Positions 9,148 to 18,253 of a DNA stretch of 64,000 bases are shown here, one piece after another. This stretch comes from Sphingomonas sp. (GTDB lineage Bacteria; Pseudomonadota; Alphaproteobacteria; Sphingomonadales; Sphingomonadaceae), in NCBI RefSeq assembly GCF_019635455.1, contig NZ_JAHBZJ010000005.1, positions 62,001-126,000 on the forward strand. The letters run 5' to 3'. The notes under the pieces are model-generated. The model saw only the letters and a list, made by a program, of their open reading frames with translations, was not told the DNA's origin and did no database searches. A program made the translations under genes and the position numbers. The number at the start of each line of letters is the position of its first letter. Position 1 is the first letter of the stretch.

Positions 9148-10611
9148 ATGGGGGAAACGAAGCCATTCGATGAAATCTGGGGACTTGGCGGTCCGGATGC
9201 GCCGCGCGCCGAATTCGCCGAACTCGCCCGATGGATGGACGAAACCTCCGAAGCCGAACTCTCTCGCCGACAGCAGGCCGCCGAAGCCACTTTCCGACAG
9301 CTGGGCATCACCTTCGCCGTATATGGCGACACCGACGCGAGCGAACGCATCATTCCGTTCGACATCGTGCCGCGCATCTTCATGCACGACGAATGGCAGC
9401 GCCTGTCCGAGGGGCTGATCCAGCGGGTCGAGGCGATCAACGCGTTCCTTGAGGATATTTACGGCGAGCGGCGCATCCTGCGCGAGGGGGTGCTGCCGCC
9501 CGAGCTGATTCTGAACAACGACCAGTTCCGCCCCGAAGTCGCCGGGATCCGGCCGCCGCACGGGATCTGGGCGCATATCTGTGGCATCGATCTGGTGCGC
9601 ACGGGGCCGGACGATTTCTGGGTGCTGGAAGATAACGCCCGCACCCCGTCCGGCGTCAGCTACATGCTGGAAAATCGCGAGGCGATGATCCGCCTCTGCC
9701 CGGAACTCTTTCGCAGCTTTCGTGTCGCGGCGGTGGACAGCTATAGCGACATGCTGCGCGAGACCATGCGATCGGTGGTCCCGGATCAGGGCAACGCCCA
9801 TCCGGTATGCGTCGTGCTGACGCCGGGCCATTTCAATTCCGCCTATTACGAACACAGTTTCCTGGCCGACACGATGGGGGTCGAGCTGGTCGAGCCGGCT
9901 GATCTGGCCGTCGATGACGACATGGTGTTCATGCGGACGATCGGCGGGCTGGTGAAGGTCGATGTCATCTATCGCCGCATCGACGACGATTTCCTCGACC
10001 CGCTGGTGTTCCGTCCGGATTCGATGCTGGGCGTTCCGGGACTCATCGCCGCGTACCGCGCGGGCAACGTCGCGCTGATGAACGCGCCGGGCAACGGCAT
10101 TGCCGACGACAAGGCGATCTACAGCTACATGCCGGAAATCGTGAAATTCTATTCGGGCGGCGAGGCGAAGCTGCCCAACGTCCAGACATGGCGGTGCCGT
10201 GAGCCCGAGGCGCTTCGCTACACGCTCGACAATCTCGACAGGCTGGTGGTGAAGCTGGTCGATGGATCGGGCGGCTATGGCATGCTGGTCGGACCGACCG
10301 CCAGCCGCGAGGAGATCGAGAAGTTCCGCGCCGCGCTGGTCGCGGAGCCGCATCGCTATATCGCGCAACCCACGCTCGCGCTCTCGACCGTGCCGACGAT
10401 GACCGAAAAGGGGATCGCTCCCCGCCATGTCGATTTCCGGCCGTTCGTGCTGACCGGGTCCGACGGCATTCGCGTCGTTCCCGGCGGGTTGACCCGCGTG
10501 GCGCTCCGCGAGGGATCGCTGGTCGTCAATTCGAGCCAGGGGGGCGGGACGAAAGACAGCTTCGTGCTGCTGCCCGAGGGGCGGCAGACCCAGTCGCAGG
10601 TGCAGTCATGA
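9148..10611 (+). CDS. Circularly permuted type 2 ATP-grasp protein
   Basis: This 487-residue protein belongs to the circularly permuted ATP-grasp family that is almost always encoded beside an alpha-E protein and a transglutaminase-like protein, as here. ATP-grasp enzymes activate a carboxylate as acyl-phosphate and join it to an amine or thiol. The conserved blocks seen are RIIPFDIVPRIF (about residue 70), FWVLEDNARTPSGVSYM (about 150), a VDGSGGYGMLVGP nucleotide loop (about 370), and VDFRPFVLTG. A GGAGGA ribosome-binding site precedes the ATG. The substrate is unknown; comparative genomics has proposed a peptide-ligation or peptide-tagging role. The stop overlaps the next start (ATGA). Confidence 0.9.
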   Translation: MGETKPFDEIWGLGGPDAPRAEFAELARWMDETSEAELSRRQQAAEATFRQLGITFAVYGDTDASERIIPFDIVPRIFMHDEWQRLSEGLIQRVEAINAFLEDIYGERRILREGVLPPELILNNDQFRPEVAGIRPPHGIWAHICGIDLVRTGPDDFWVLEDNARTPSGVSYMLENREAMIRLCPELFRSFRVAAVDSYSDMLRETMRSVVPDQGNAHPVCVVLTPGHFNSAYYEHSFLADTMGVELVEPADLAVDDDMVFMRTIGGLVKVDVIYRRIDDDFLDPLVFRPDSMLGVPGLIAAYRAGNVALMNAPGNGIADDKAIYSYMPEIVKFYSGGEAKLPNVQTWRCREPEALRYTLDNLDRLVVKLVDGSGGYGMLVGPTASREEIEKFRAALVAEPHRYIAQPTLALSTVPTMTEKGIAPRHVDFRPFVLTGSDGIRVVPGGLTRVALREGSLVVNSSQGGGTKDSFVLLPEGRQTQSQVQS

Positions 10612-11549
10612 GGATGTTGTCGCGCACTGCCGCCGCGCTCTACTGGCTTGGCCGCTATGTCGAGCGGGCCGATTTCACCGCACGGCTGGTCGAGGCGACG
10701 GTGCGGCTCGATGCGCTGTCGGCGCGACCGGCCGGCGAAGCGGCATGGGCGAGCGCGCTGATCGTCACCTATAACGAAGACGCGTTCGCGGCGACGGGCC
10801 AGAACATCACCCAGCAGCCGGTTGCCCATTTCCTGACGCTCGACATGACTCATCCCGGATCGATCGTCCGCTGCCTCGAACAGGCGCGGTATAATGCCCG
10901 GGCGGTGCGCACGGCGCTGACCCGTGAGGCATGGACCGCGGTCAACCGGCTGTGGCTGTTGTTCGCCAATCGCCTGAGCCCGGGCGGCGCCTCCGCGACG
11001 CTCAACCTGTGCGAAGGCGTGAAGGCAGAGGCGCGCGGGTTCGAGGGGGCTATCCACCGGATGATGCACAATCAGGCGACGATGCTGATCCAGCTCGGCG
11101 CCGCGATCGAGCGGGCGGACAACACCGCGCGCCTTCTCGACGTCAAATATCACCTGTTGCTGCCCGAAGGGGAGGTGGTGGGCGGCGTGGTCGATCGCGA
11201 TCAGTGGACGACGATCCTCCAGACCGTATCGGCGGTCACCGCCTATCGCTGGCTCTACAGCGACGGGTTGCAGCCGGCGAACGTCATCGATCTGCTGATC
11301 ACCCGCGCCGAATTGCCGCGAAGCCTGGCCGGGTGTGTCGAGGAGGTGGTCGAACAGCTGAACGCGCTGGCCAAGCGGAACGGATTGCAGGGCGAGGCCG
11401 ACCGCATGGCGCGGGCGCGGATCGCGCGCATGCAGAAAACGCGCGCGCATGAGGTGATCGTCAGCGGCCTGCACGAATATCTGCAAGCCTTCATCCGCGA
11501 GAATGCGATGCTGGACGCGGCTATCGCGCGCCAGTTCCGCTTCATCTAA
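10608..11549 (+). CDS. Alpha-E domain-containing protein
   Basis: This 313-residue, largely helical protein starts MLSRTAAALYWLGRYVERAD, the signature of the alpha-E family. A second conserved stretch, IERADNTARLLDVKYH, lies near residue 168. It is translationally coupled to the ATP-grasp gene by a four-base overlap and is followed ten bases later by the transglutaminase-like gene. The biochemical role of alpha-E proteins has not been shown; their constant company with the permuted ATP-grasp protein suggests a partner or scaffold in the same reaction. No signal peptide or membrane segment is seen, so it is probably cytoplasmic. Confidence 0.9.
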   Translation: MRMLSRTAAALYWLGRYVERADFTARLVEATVRLDALSARPAGEAAWASALIVTYNEDAFAATGQNITQQPVAHFLTLDMTHPGSIVRCLEQARYNARAVRTALTREAWTAVNRLWLLFANRLSPGGASATLNLCEGVKAEARGFEGAIHRMMHNQATMLIQLGAAIERADNTARLLDVKYHLLLPEGEVVGGVVDRDQWTTILQTVSAVTAYRWLYSDGLQPANVIDLLITRAELPRSLAGCVEEVVEQLNALAKRNGLQGEADRMARARIARMQKTRAHEVIVSGLHEYLQAFIRENAMLDAAIARQFRFI

Positions 11550-11559
11550 GGAGGCCGGC

Positions 11560-12363
11560 ATGCGCCTCGCCGTCGAACATCGCACCGTCTATCGCTTCAG
11601 TCAGCCGCAGACACGGCTGGTCCAGATGCTGCGGCTGACCCCCGGCGACACATTCGACCAGACGGTCCTGTCCTGGCGCATCGACGTCGATTGCGATGTT
11701 CGACTGAGGGACATGATCGACGGTTTCGGGAACAAGGTGACGATGCTCTATGCCGAGGGGCCGATCGACGCGATCGAGATCACCGTCGAGGGACAGGTGC
11801 TGACCACCGAATCGAATGGCGTCGTGCGCGGGTCCAGCGAGCCGCTGCCCGAAGGGCTGTTCCTGCGGACCACGCCGCGCACCCTTGCCGGCCCCGCGCT
11901 CAAGGCCTTTGCCGCCGACGCGGCAGTGGGCCATGGACTGGAAGCGCTGCACCGCTGGAACCTTGCGATCGCGGGGCGCTTCCCCCTGGCCGGCGACCGG
12001 CCCGACGGGGGCCAGACCGCCGGCGAAGCGTTCGATGCGGCAAACCCGACATCGCGCGACCTGGCGCATATCTTCATCGCCGGCGCGCGCGGCGCGGGGG
12101 TTCCGGCGCGCTACGTCAGCGGCTACCGCCAGGGCGTGGATGAGGCGTGCGCTCCCCATGGCTGGGCGGAGGCATGGGTGGACGATCTGGGCTGGGTGGG
12201 GTTCGACCCGTCCGCCGGCGTCAGTCCGGACGAGGCCTATGTCCGCGCGGCCGTCGGCCTCGATGCCGTCGGCGCGGCGCCGATCGCGGGATCGCGGCTG
12301 GGCGAGGGGGGCGAGGAAATGTCGGTCGATCTGCATGTCGATCGGCTGGGTTCCGACGCCTGA
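11560..12363 (+). CDS. Transglutaminase-like protein with Ser in place of the catalytic Cys
   Basis: This 267-residue protein has the bacterial transglutaminase N-terminal beta domain (MRLAVEHRTVYRFSQP) and core. The core shows AHIFIAGARGAGVPARYVSGY, His200 in HGWAEAWV and Asp216 in GFDPSAG, the usual positions of the catalytic His and Asp. Where relatives typically read Gly-Val-Cys-Gln-Asp, this protein reads Pro-Thr-Ser165-Arg-Asp, so the nucleophilic Cys is apparently replaced by Ser (codon TCG). It may be a Ser-dependent hydrolase, a binding-only relative, or an alternative nucleophile may be used. The start was set at 11560 by an AAGGAGG ribosome-binding site and the family N-terminus. 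It closes the three-gene operon. Confidence 0.87.
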   Translation: MRLAVEHRTVYRFSQPQTRLVQMLRLTPGDTFDQTVLSWRIDVDCDVRLRDMIDGFGNKVTMLYAEGPIDAIEITVEGQVLTTESNGVVRGSSEPLPEGLFLRTTPRTLAGPALKAFAADAAVGHGLEALHRWNLAIAGRFPLAGDRPDGGQTAGEAFDAANPTSRDLAHIFIAGARGAGVPARYVSGYRQGVDEACAPHGWAEAWVDDLGWVGFDPSAGVSPDEAYVRAAVGLDAVGAAPIAGSRLGEGGEEMSVDLHVDRLGSDA

Positions 12364-12552
12364 CGGGCGAGTGACCAGGCCAGATCGACGCCGGTGAGCC
12401 AGGCATCGCGATTGTCGCGCCGCTCGCGAACCGAACACGCACCCAAGACACCGCACACCCAAGACGAGGAGGCCCCGGAGCCAGGCCGGCATCATGCTTT
12501 CCGACGGGATCGGGAGGACCGTGCGCGGCCGGATTCGCCTCCGGCTATTCCG

Positions 12553-13329
12553 TCAGACGAGTTCACGCGCCGGTGCGGGCGCGGCGGGAAGGGGCTCCGC
12601 AACCTCCTCAAGACGCGACCAGCCGTTCGGGCCGAGCACTTCCAGCGGGCGATAGCGGGTCTTGTACGCCATCCGGTCGCTGCCCTTCACCCAATAGCCG
12701 AGATAGACATAGGGAAGGTCGGCGGCGCGGGCGCGCATGATGTGATCCATGATGATGACATTGCCCAGGCCGGGCCGATCGGCATTGTCGGCATCGAAGA
12801 AGCTGTAGATCATCGACAGGCCGTCGCACTGCCGATCGGTGATGCACGCGCCAACCAGCGCCCCGCCGCGCTCGGGCGGCTCGCGATATTCGATGACGTA
12901 GGTGCCGACCGGCGACTGTTCGACCATGTCGGAATAGTCGGTTTCGTCCATCGCGGTCATGCCGCCGGTGGGGTGGCGGGCGTTGAGATAGCGCCGCAGA
13001 AGGTCGAACTGCTCCTCGGTCGCCCAGGGGCGGCAGGCGGTGACCACCAGATCCGAATGGCGGCGCATCAGCTTGCGCTGGGTCGCGTTCGGACGAAAGC
13101 CGTCGGTGACCACCCTGACGGAAAGGCAGGCGTTGCAGCCCACGCAGCTCGGCCGATAGGCGACCGACTGGCTGCGGCGAAACCCGATGCGGCCGAGCGC
13201 ATCGTTGAGTTCGCCGGCATGCGGCCCCGACAATTCGGTAAAGATCTTTCGCTCCTGCTTTCCCGGAAGATAGGGGCAGGGCGAAGGGCTTGTGACGAAA
13301 AATCGTGGAAACCGCGTAAGTGCCGTCAC
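12553..13329 (-). CDS. bpt: Aspartate/glutamate leucyltransferase (bacterial protein transferase)
   Basis: This 258-residue enzyme moves Leu from Leu-tRNA to proteins with N-terminal Asp or Glu, making them substrates for ClpS/ClpAP in the bacterial N-end rule pathway. The N-terminal block [13 protein letters not shown] and the Cys-rich [15 protein letters not shown] are signatures of the Bpt/ATE1 family. [17 protein letters not shown] in the C-terminal acyltransferase domain is also characteristic. It starts with GTG; a G-rich ribosome-binding stretch lies upstream. It is convergent with the transglutaminase-like operon across 189 bases with no recognisable gene. Confidence 0.9.
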   Translation of the reverse strand: MTALTRFPRFFVTSPSPCPYLPGKQERKIFTELSGPHAGELNDALGRIGFRRSQSVAYRPSCVGCNACLSVRVVTDGFRPNATQRKLMRRHSDLVVTACRPWATEEQFDLLRRYLNARHPTGGMTAMDETDYSDMVEQSPVGTYVIEYREPPERGGALVGACITDRQCDGLSMIYSFFDADNADRPGLGNVIIMDHIMRARAADLPYVYLGYWVKGSDRMAYKTRYRPLEVLGPNGWSRLEEVAEPLPAAPAPARELV

Positions 13330-13581
13330 CCCAAATGCCCCTCAATCCAATTCAGCGGACCAACCGCGATGCCGGGCATTATGCAGGGCCGAAATCGTGA
13401 TGAAAAGCCGATTCACCATGAAAGTGGGTTAACGCCGAACCCACCATTTGCAGGGCGTCGCGAGGCGGCCGGACGACCTCTAGCGCGCGGCGGATTCGCG
13501 AGGGAATAGCGGCGGGACTCGGTTCGCCGCACGGATGATTCGGTTCGTCCCCAAGCTGTGGAAAACGCGCGCGCGCGGCGG

Positions 13582-14826
13582 TCAGGCGAGTTCGACCGGG
13601 CGCACCTCATAGCCGGCGGTCTGAAGCGCGGCGATCAGGCGCTCAAGATGCGCACGGTCGCGCGTTTCGCATTCGACGTCCAGGCTCAGGCCCTTGGCCG
13701 GCAGGTTGGTAAAGATGCGCTGGTGCGACAGCTCCAGGATGTTGACCGCCTGTTCCTGAAAGATCTTCGCGACCTGGTAGAGCGCGCCGGGGCGATCCTG
13801 CAACCGGATGCGCAGCCGCGCGAGCCGACCCGACCGGGCGAGATCGCGCAACAGCACGTTGGCGAGCAGCCGGGTGTCGATATTGCCGCCGGTCAGGACG
13901 ATGCCGACGGTCTTGCCGCGAAACCGTTCGGGATAGGTGAACAGCGCGGCCAGGCCGCTGGCCCCCGCGCCCTCGACCACCGTCTTTTCGATCTGGAGCA
14001 TCAGGCTGACCGATTCCTCCAGGCTGCGTTCGCTCACCAGGATGATGTCATCGACCAGCGCTTCGACCACCTGGGCGGTCAGGCCGCCGGGTTCCTTGAC
14101 CGCGATCCCCTCGGCCAGCGTGTCGCCGCCGGCGGGAAGGTTCGTTCCCTTCACCCGGTTGTACATCGGCGGATAGAGTTCGGCCTCGACCCCGATCACC
14201 TCGATCGGGTGATCGGCGGCCTTCGCCACCGTCGCCATGCCGGAAATCAGGCCACCGCCACCGATCGGGACGATCAGCGTGTCGATCGCCGGCGCGTCGG
14301 CGAGCATCTCCAGCGCGACCGTACCCTGGCCTGCCATGACGCGCGGATCGTCAAAGGGGTGGACGAAGGTGTAGCCGTTGCTCGCCTCCAGCTGGCGCGC
14401 ATGCGCATAGGCGTCGTCATAGGTCTCGCCCTCAAGGATCACGGACGCGCCATGCCCCTCGGTCTGGGTCACCTTCACCGTCGGGGTCGGCTTGGGCATG
14501 ACGATCGTCACCGGGATGCCGAGGCGATGGCCATGATAGGCAAGCCCCTGGGCGTGATTGCCCGCCGACGCGGCGATAACGCCCTTTGCCCGCGCCGCAT
14601 CGTCGAGCTGAAGCAGCGTGTTGAGCGCCCCGCGCTCCTTATAGGCGGCGGTGAACTGAAGGTTTTCGAACTTCAGCCAGACCTGCGCCCCGCTCATTTC
14701 CGACAGCGTCTTGCTGTGTAGCGTCGGGGTATGCACCACCGCGCCGGCGATCCGCTCCGCCGCAGCGCGGACGTCGGCCAGGGAGATCGAAAGGGGGGTG
14801 CGTGCGGGCGCTGCCTGGGTAGCCAT
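13582..14826 (-). CDS. ilvA: Threonine ammonia-lyase with C-terminal ACT domain
   Basis: This 414-residue PLP enzyme converts threonine to 2-oxobutyrate and ammonia, the first step toward isoleucine. The PLP Lys lies in FTAAYKERGAL (about residue 60), SAGNHAQGLAYHG binds the substrate, and IGGGGLISGMATV is the PLP-phosphate loop. A single ACT domain (about residues 335-410, RLRIRLQDRPGALYQVAKIF) follows. This one-ACT-domain length is typical of the short biosynthetic/catabolic type rather than the two-ACT E. coli IlvA. A second, ACT-less dehydratase lies at 61322 in this window. A hairpin at 13424-13444 lies downstream without a convincing T tract. Confidence 0.88.
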   Translation of the reverse strand: MATQAAPARTPLSISLADVRAAAERIAGAVVHTPTLHSKTLSEMSGAQVWLKFENLQFTAAYKERGALNTLLQLDDAARAKGVIAASAGNHAQGLAYHGHRLGIPVTIVMPKPTPTVKVTQTEGHGASVILEGETYDDAYAHARQLEASNGYTFVHPFDDPRVMAGQGTVALEMLADAPAIDTLIVPIGGGGLISGMATVAKAADHPIEVIGVEAELYPPMYNRVKGTNLPAGGDTLAEGIAVKEPGGLTAQVVEALVDDIILVSERSLEESVSLMLQIEKTVVEGAGASGLAALFTYPERFRGKTVGIVLTGGNIDTRLLANVLLRDLARSGRLARLRIRLQDRPGALYQVAKIFQEQAVNILELSHQRIFTNLPAKGLSLDVECETRDRAHLERLIAALQTAGYEVRPVELA

Positions 14827-14921
14827 CGCCGGCCCCTAGACCATCTGGCGCATCGGGGGAACACCGCCTATTCGCTTATGCGAACAAGCGGAGCTTTCCT
14901 GCCCGCCAGCCGGAGAATGAT

Positions 14922-16598
14922 GTGCGCCTTCCCGTCTCGCTTGCCCTGATCGTCGCGGCGCTGTTGCCCCTGCCGGCCCTTGCCGACGCGCTGGTCGAAA
15001 ATGTCGATGGCATGACGCTGGACGAAAAAGGGGAGGTCGTCCGGTTCAACGGGATCGTCATCGGGTCTGACGGCAAGGTCGTGAAGCTGCTCAAGCGCAG
15101 CGACAAGCGGCCCGAGCGCCCCGACTGGAAAGAGGATCTGAAGGGGCGGACGGTCATCCCGGGCATGATCGACGCGCACGGCCATGTGATGGATCTGGGG
15201 TTCCGCGCGCTGGCGCTGGACCTGTCCGCGACGAAGTCTCTCGCCGAGGCGCAGGAGGCGATCCGCCGCTACGCGCTGGCCAACGCGACGCGGCCGTGGC
15301 TGGTCGGCGGCGGGTGGAATCAGGAGGTCTGGGGGCTGGGCCGCTTTCCGACCGCTGCGGAGCTCGACGTGGCGACCGGCGACAAGCCGGCCTGGTTCGA
15401 ACGCGCCGACGGCCATGCCGGCTGGGCGAACAGCGCGGCGATGCGCCTGGCCGGGATCACCGCGGCGACCAAGGCGCCGGCTGGCGGGCGGATCGAGATG
15501 GTCGCGGGGAAGCCGGGTGGCGTGTTCGTCGATGCGGCGAAGGCGCTGATCACCAGGGTGTTGCCCAATCCCACGCCGCGCGACCGCAACTCTGCCTTCA
15601 TCAAGGCGCAGGACATCCTGCTGGCCAATGGCGTGACCGCGACCGCCGATATGGGAACCAGCCTGGAGGACTGGCTGACCTATCGCCGGATGGGCGACCT
15701 TGGCATCCTGCGCATGCGCATCATGAGCTATGCGCGCGGGGTCGATGTGGCGTTGCAGGTGGCGGGCAGCGGACCGACGCCGTGGCTGTATGACGACAAG
15801 CTGCGGATGGGCGGCATCAAGCTATATGCTGACGGCGCGCTGGGATCGCGTGGCGCGTGGTTGAAGGCGCCCTATGCCGATGCGCCGGGCAATCGCGGCC
15901 TGCCGTTCCTGGCCGACGACCAGCTGCTCAACCTGATGAGCCGGGGGGCGATGGACGATTTCCAGATCGCGGTTCACGCGATCGGCGACCGCGCCAACCA
16001 GCAGGTGCTGGATGCGATCGATGAGATGTCCGACACCTATAAGGGCGATCGGCGCTGGCGGATCGAACATGCCCAGATCGTCGATCCGGCGGACCTTCCC
16101 CGGTTCGGCAAGCATGGCATCGTCGCGTCGATGCAGCCGGTACACCAGACCAGCGACCGGACGATGGCGGAGGCGCGGTTGGGGCCGGCGCGGCTGGCCG
16201 GCGCCTATGCCTGGAAATCGATGCTGCGGAACGGGGCGACGCTGGTATTCGGGTCTGACTATCCCGTCGAAAGCCCCAACCCCTTCGCCGGATGGGCGGC
16301 GGCCTTCACCCGCCAGGACGCCGACGGCCAGCCATTTGGCGGATGGCGTCCCGAAGAGGCGGTGACCCGCGATCAGGCATGGCGCGCCTTCACCATCGAC
16401 GCGGCCTATGCCGGCTTCGCGGAAAAGCGGTTCGGCCATCTGGCACCGGGGATGCGCGCCGATTTCATCGTCGTGGATCGCGACCCGACGCTCGCCTCGC
16501 CCAGCGATCTTCGCGCGACCGTGGTGCTCGAAACCTGGGTCGGCGGGGAGCGGGTATACCGCCGTAGCGACGCCGCGAAGGCGGGCGCGGAGCGATAG
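14922..16598 (+). CDS. Secreted amidohydrolase, YtcJ-like
   Basis: This 558-residue metal-dependent hydrolase starts with GTG after a GGAGA site. A signal peptide (MRLPVSLALIVAALLPLPALA) implies a periplasmic location. The metal-binding motif DAHGHVMDLG follows a typical VIPGMID lead-in at about residue 85. The core barrel includes GIKLYADGALGSRGAW, VHAIGDRANQQVLDAI, RIEHAQIV and GSDYPVESPNP, all standard for the YtcJ branch of amidohydrolase family 3. The substrate cannot be assigned. It is divergent from ilvA with 95 bases between starts, and a TPR-protein gene follows in the same direction. Confidence 0.87.
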   Translation: MRLPVSLALIVAALLPLPALADALVENVDGMTLDEKGEVVRFNGIVIGSDGKVVKLLKRSDKRPERPDWKEDLKGRTVIPGMIDAHGHVMDLGFRALALDLSATKSLAEAQEAIRRYALANATRPWLVGGGWNQEVWGLGRFPTAAELDVATGDKPAWFERADGHAGWANSAAMRLAGITAATKAPAGGRIEMVAGKPGGVFVDAAKALITRVLPNPTPRDRNSAFIKAQDILLANGVTATADMGTSLEDWLTYRRMGDLGILRMRIMSYARGVDVALQVAGSGPTPWLYDDKLRMGGIKLYADGALGSRGAWLKAPYADAPGNRGLPFLADDQLLNLMSRGAMDDFQIAVHAIGDRANQQVLDAIDEMSDTYKGDRRWRIEHAQIVDPADLPRFGKHGIVASMQPVHQTSDRTMAEARLGPARLAGAYAWKSMLRNGATLVFGSDYPVESPNPFAGWAAAFTRQDADGQPFGGWRPEEAVTRDQAWRAFTIDAAYAGFAEKRFGHLAPGMRADFIVVDRDPTLASPSDLRATVVLETWVGGERVYRRSDAAKAGAER

Positions 16599-16664
16599 GG
16601 GCGTTCGCGCGGCGACGCCTGCCGCTCCTTTTGTCATTCCCGAACGCCGCGCTAGACTGTCTCC

Positions 16665-18122
16665 ATGCGCTGGATTGTGGAAGGGGCCGTCATGGCGCTG
16701 GCCATGCAGACGCCTGCGGAACGCTGGGCGCCAGGCGCGCTGGCCGATGCCGCACTGGCGCGGGGCGACGATGCGGCCGCGTTCAGCACGCTTAAGGTCG
16801 AATTGCGCACATGCGAAGTCGCGGATCGGCGCGCCGACGATTGCCTGCACCTGTTGTTCCTGATCGCGAATGCCGCGACGGGGGCCGGCCAGCCGGGTGA
16901 AGGCGAGCGCTATGCGCGGCGCGCGCTGGCGATGGCCGAGGCGGTGCCGGGCGCGGGCAGAGACGTCGCGACCGCGCTCAACAACCTTGCGAACGCGCTC
17001 GAGCAACAGGCCAAATTCGCCGAGGCGGAATCCGCCTACCGGCGCGCGATCTCGATCTGGGAGGCGGGCGGACCGGGCGACGCGGCGGATGTCGGCACCG
17101 GGTTGAGCAATCTGGGGACCCTGCTGGCGAAGCAGGGCCGGATCGCCGAGTCCGAGGCCATGTTGCGCCGCGCGCTCGCACTGTTCCGCGCCGCGCGTCC
17201 GGCGCGCCCGTCGGACGTCCGGATCGCCAGCAACAACCTGGCGACCGCGCTGATCGATCAGGCGCGCTATCCGGAAGCGGAGACTCTGCTGCGGGGCGTG
17301 TTGCGCGATGCCGAGGCGCAACGTTCGCCGGGCGACCCTGGCGTGGCCACCGCCTATGACAATCTGGCGGTGGCGCTGGACGAGCAGGGGCGGCTGGGCG
17401 ATGCCGAGCCGATGTTTCGCCGCGCGTTGCAGCTGCGCCGCCGCTGGCTTCCCACCGGCCACCCGCTGATCGTCACCAGCCTCAATAATCTGGCGGGCAA
17501 TCTCAATCGCCAGAAACGGCTGGGCGAGGCGGAGGGGCTGCTGCGGGAGGCGCTGGTGCTGACCGAACGGAGCGTTCCTGCCGGCCATCCGGCGATCGGC
17601 ATGCGCGCCCATAACCTGGCGTTCAATCTGGTCGATCAGCAGCGATTTGGCGAAGCCGAACCGCTGTATCGCAGGGCGATCGCGCTGTTCGTGGCGGCAT
17701 TCGCGCCCGATCATCCGGCGATTGCGACCGCGCGCCACAGCCTGGCGATATGCGTGGACGCACAGGGCCGGCATGACGAGGCGGAGCGGCTGTTTCGCGC
17801 CGCGCTGGCGGTGCGCGCGCGCTTCCCCTCGACGCACCCGCGCCGGATCGACACGCTCCGCGATCTTGGCATGAATCTGATCCGGCGTGGCCAGCCCGGC
17901 GCGGAGGCGCGCTCGCTCCTTCGCGCTGCGCAGAGCGGCGTGCTGGAGCGGATGGCGGGCGCCACCGGCTTCACGTCGGCCGCGCAGGCCGAGCTGCGCA
18001 ACTATCGGCCGCTCTTCACCGGGGTGGTGCGCATGTCGTGGCTCCTGGCATCTGCGGAACGGGACGGGTCGATCAGCGTGCGGGCGGGTGCCGCGCTTGC
18101 GCGACCGCGTTCACGCCGCTAG
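16665..18122 (+). CDS. Tetratricopeptide repeat protein
   Basis: This 485-residue protein is made of repeated helix pairs of about 42 residues in the style of kinesin light chains. The recurring pattern is NNLA..L..QG.. .EAE...RRAL, visible at least eight times between about residues 70 and 390. Such repeats form a protein-binding solenoid. Near the N-terminus there is a weakly hydrophobic segment (MRWIVEGAVMALAMQTPA), not a clear signal peptide. No catalytic domain is visible; the last 90 residues have no recognised family. It follows the amidohydrolase by 66 bases, so co-transcription is possible. Confidence 0.8.
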   Translation: MRWIVEGAVMALAMQTPAERWAPGALADAALARGDDAAAFSTLKVELRTCEVADRRADDCLHLLFLIANAATGAGQPGEGERYARRALAMAEAVPGAGRDVATALNNLANALEQQAKFAEAESAYRRAISIWEAGGPGDAADVGTGLSNLGTLLAKQGRIAESEAMLRRALALFRAARPARPSDVRIASNNLATALIDQARYPEAETLLRGVLRDAEAQRSPGDPGVATAYDNLAVALDEQGRLGDAEPMFRRALQLRRRWLPTGHPLIVTSLNNLAGNLNRQKRLGEAEGLLREALVLTERSVPAGHPAIGMRAHNLAFNLVDQQRFGEAEPLYRRAIALFVAAFAPDHPAIATARHSLAICVDAQGRHDEAERLFRAALAVRARFPSTHPRRIDTLRDLGMNLIRRGQPGAEARSLLRAAQSGVLERMAGATGFTSAAQAELRNYRPLFTGVVRMSWLLASAERDGSISVRAGAALARPRSRR

Positions 18123-18142
18123 GGGGTCGCGCATTCGCAAGG

Positions 18143-18174
18143 ACCCGGTGAAATTCCGGGTGGCTATTCCAGCC
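18143..18174 (+). other. Two short hairpins upstream of the SulP gene
   Basis: Two adjacent inverted repeats lie in the 131-base gap before the SulP gene: a six-base stem (18143-18148 with 18156-18161) and a four-base stem (18162-18165 with 18171-18174). No T run follows, so they do not look like a terminator, and no known riboswitch consensus was matched. They could be a leader structure of the transporter mRNA or chance. Confidence 0.3.
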
Positions 18175-18253
18175 GCCGATCCGCTGGACAACATCACACA
18201 TGCAGAGAGTTCGCGTCGCATGACGGCGCCATGTGCCTTGTTGTGGAAATTCG

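Noticed and set aside
6504..9440. A 978-codon open frame on the reverse strand
   Set aside because: It lies opposite the thiol reductase gene, the translation is rich in Arg, His, Gln and Pro without a fold, and the sense genes have clear families. It is a high-GC shadow.
13424..13444. Seven-base hairpin downstream of ilvA as a terminator
   Set aside because: On the ilvA strand only a short CTTT follows, and the distance from the stop is about 140 bases, so the call is not supported.
15822..17837. A 671-codon reverse frame
   Set aside because: It spans the amidohydrolase and TPR genes on the other strand and is His/Arg-rich shadow sequence.
18123..18253. Riboswitch in the SulP leader
   Set aside because: The two small hairpins do not match consensus features of cobalamin, fluoride, molybdenum-cofactor or SAM classes that I know.
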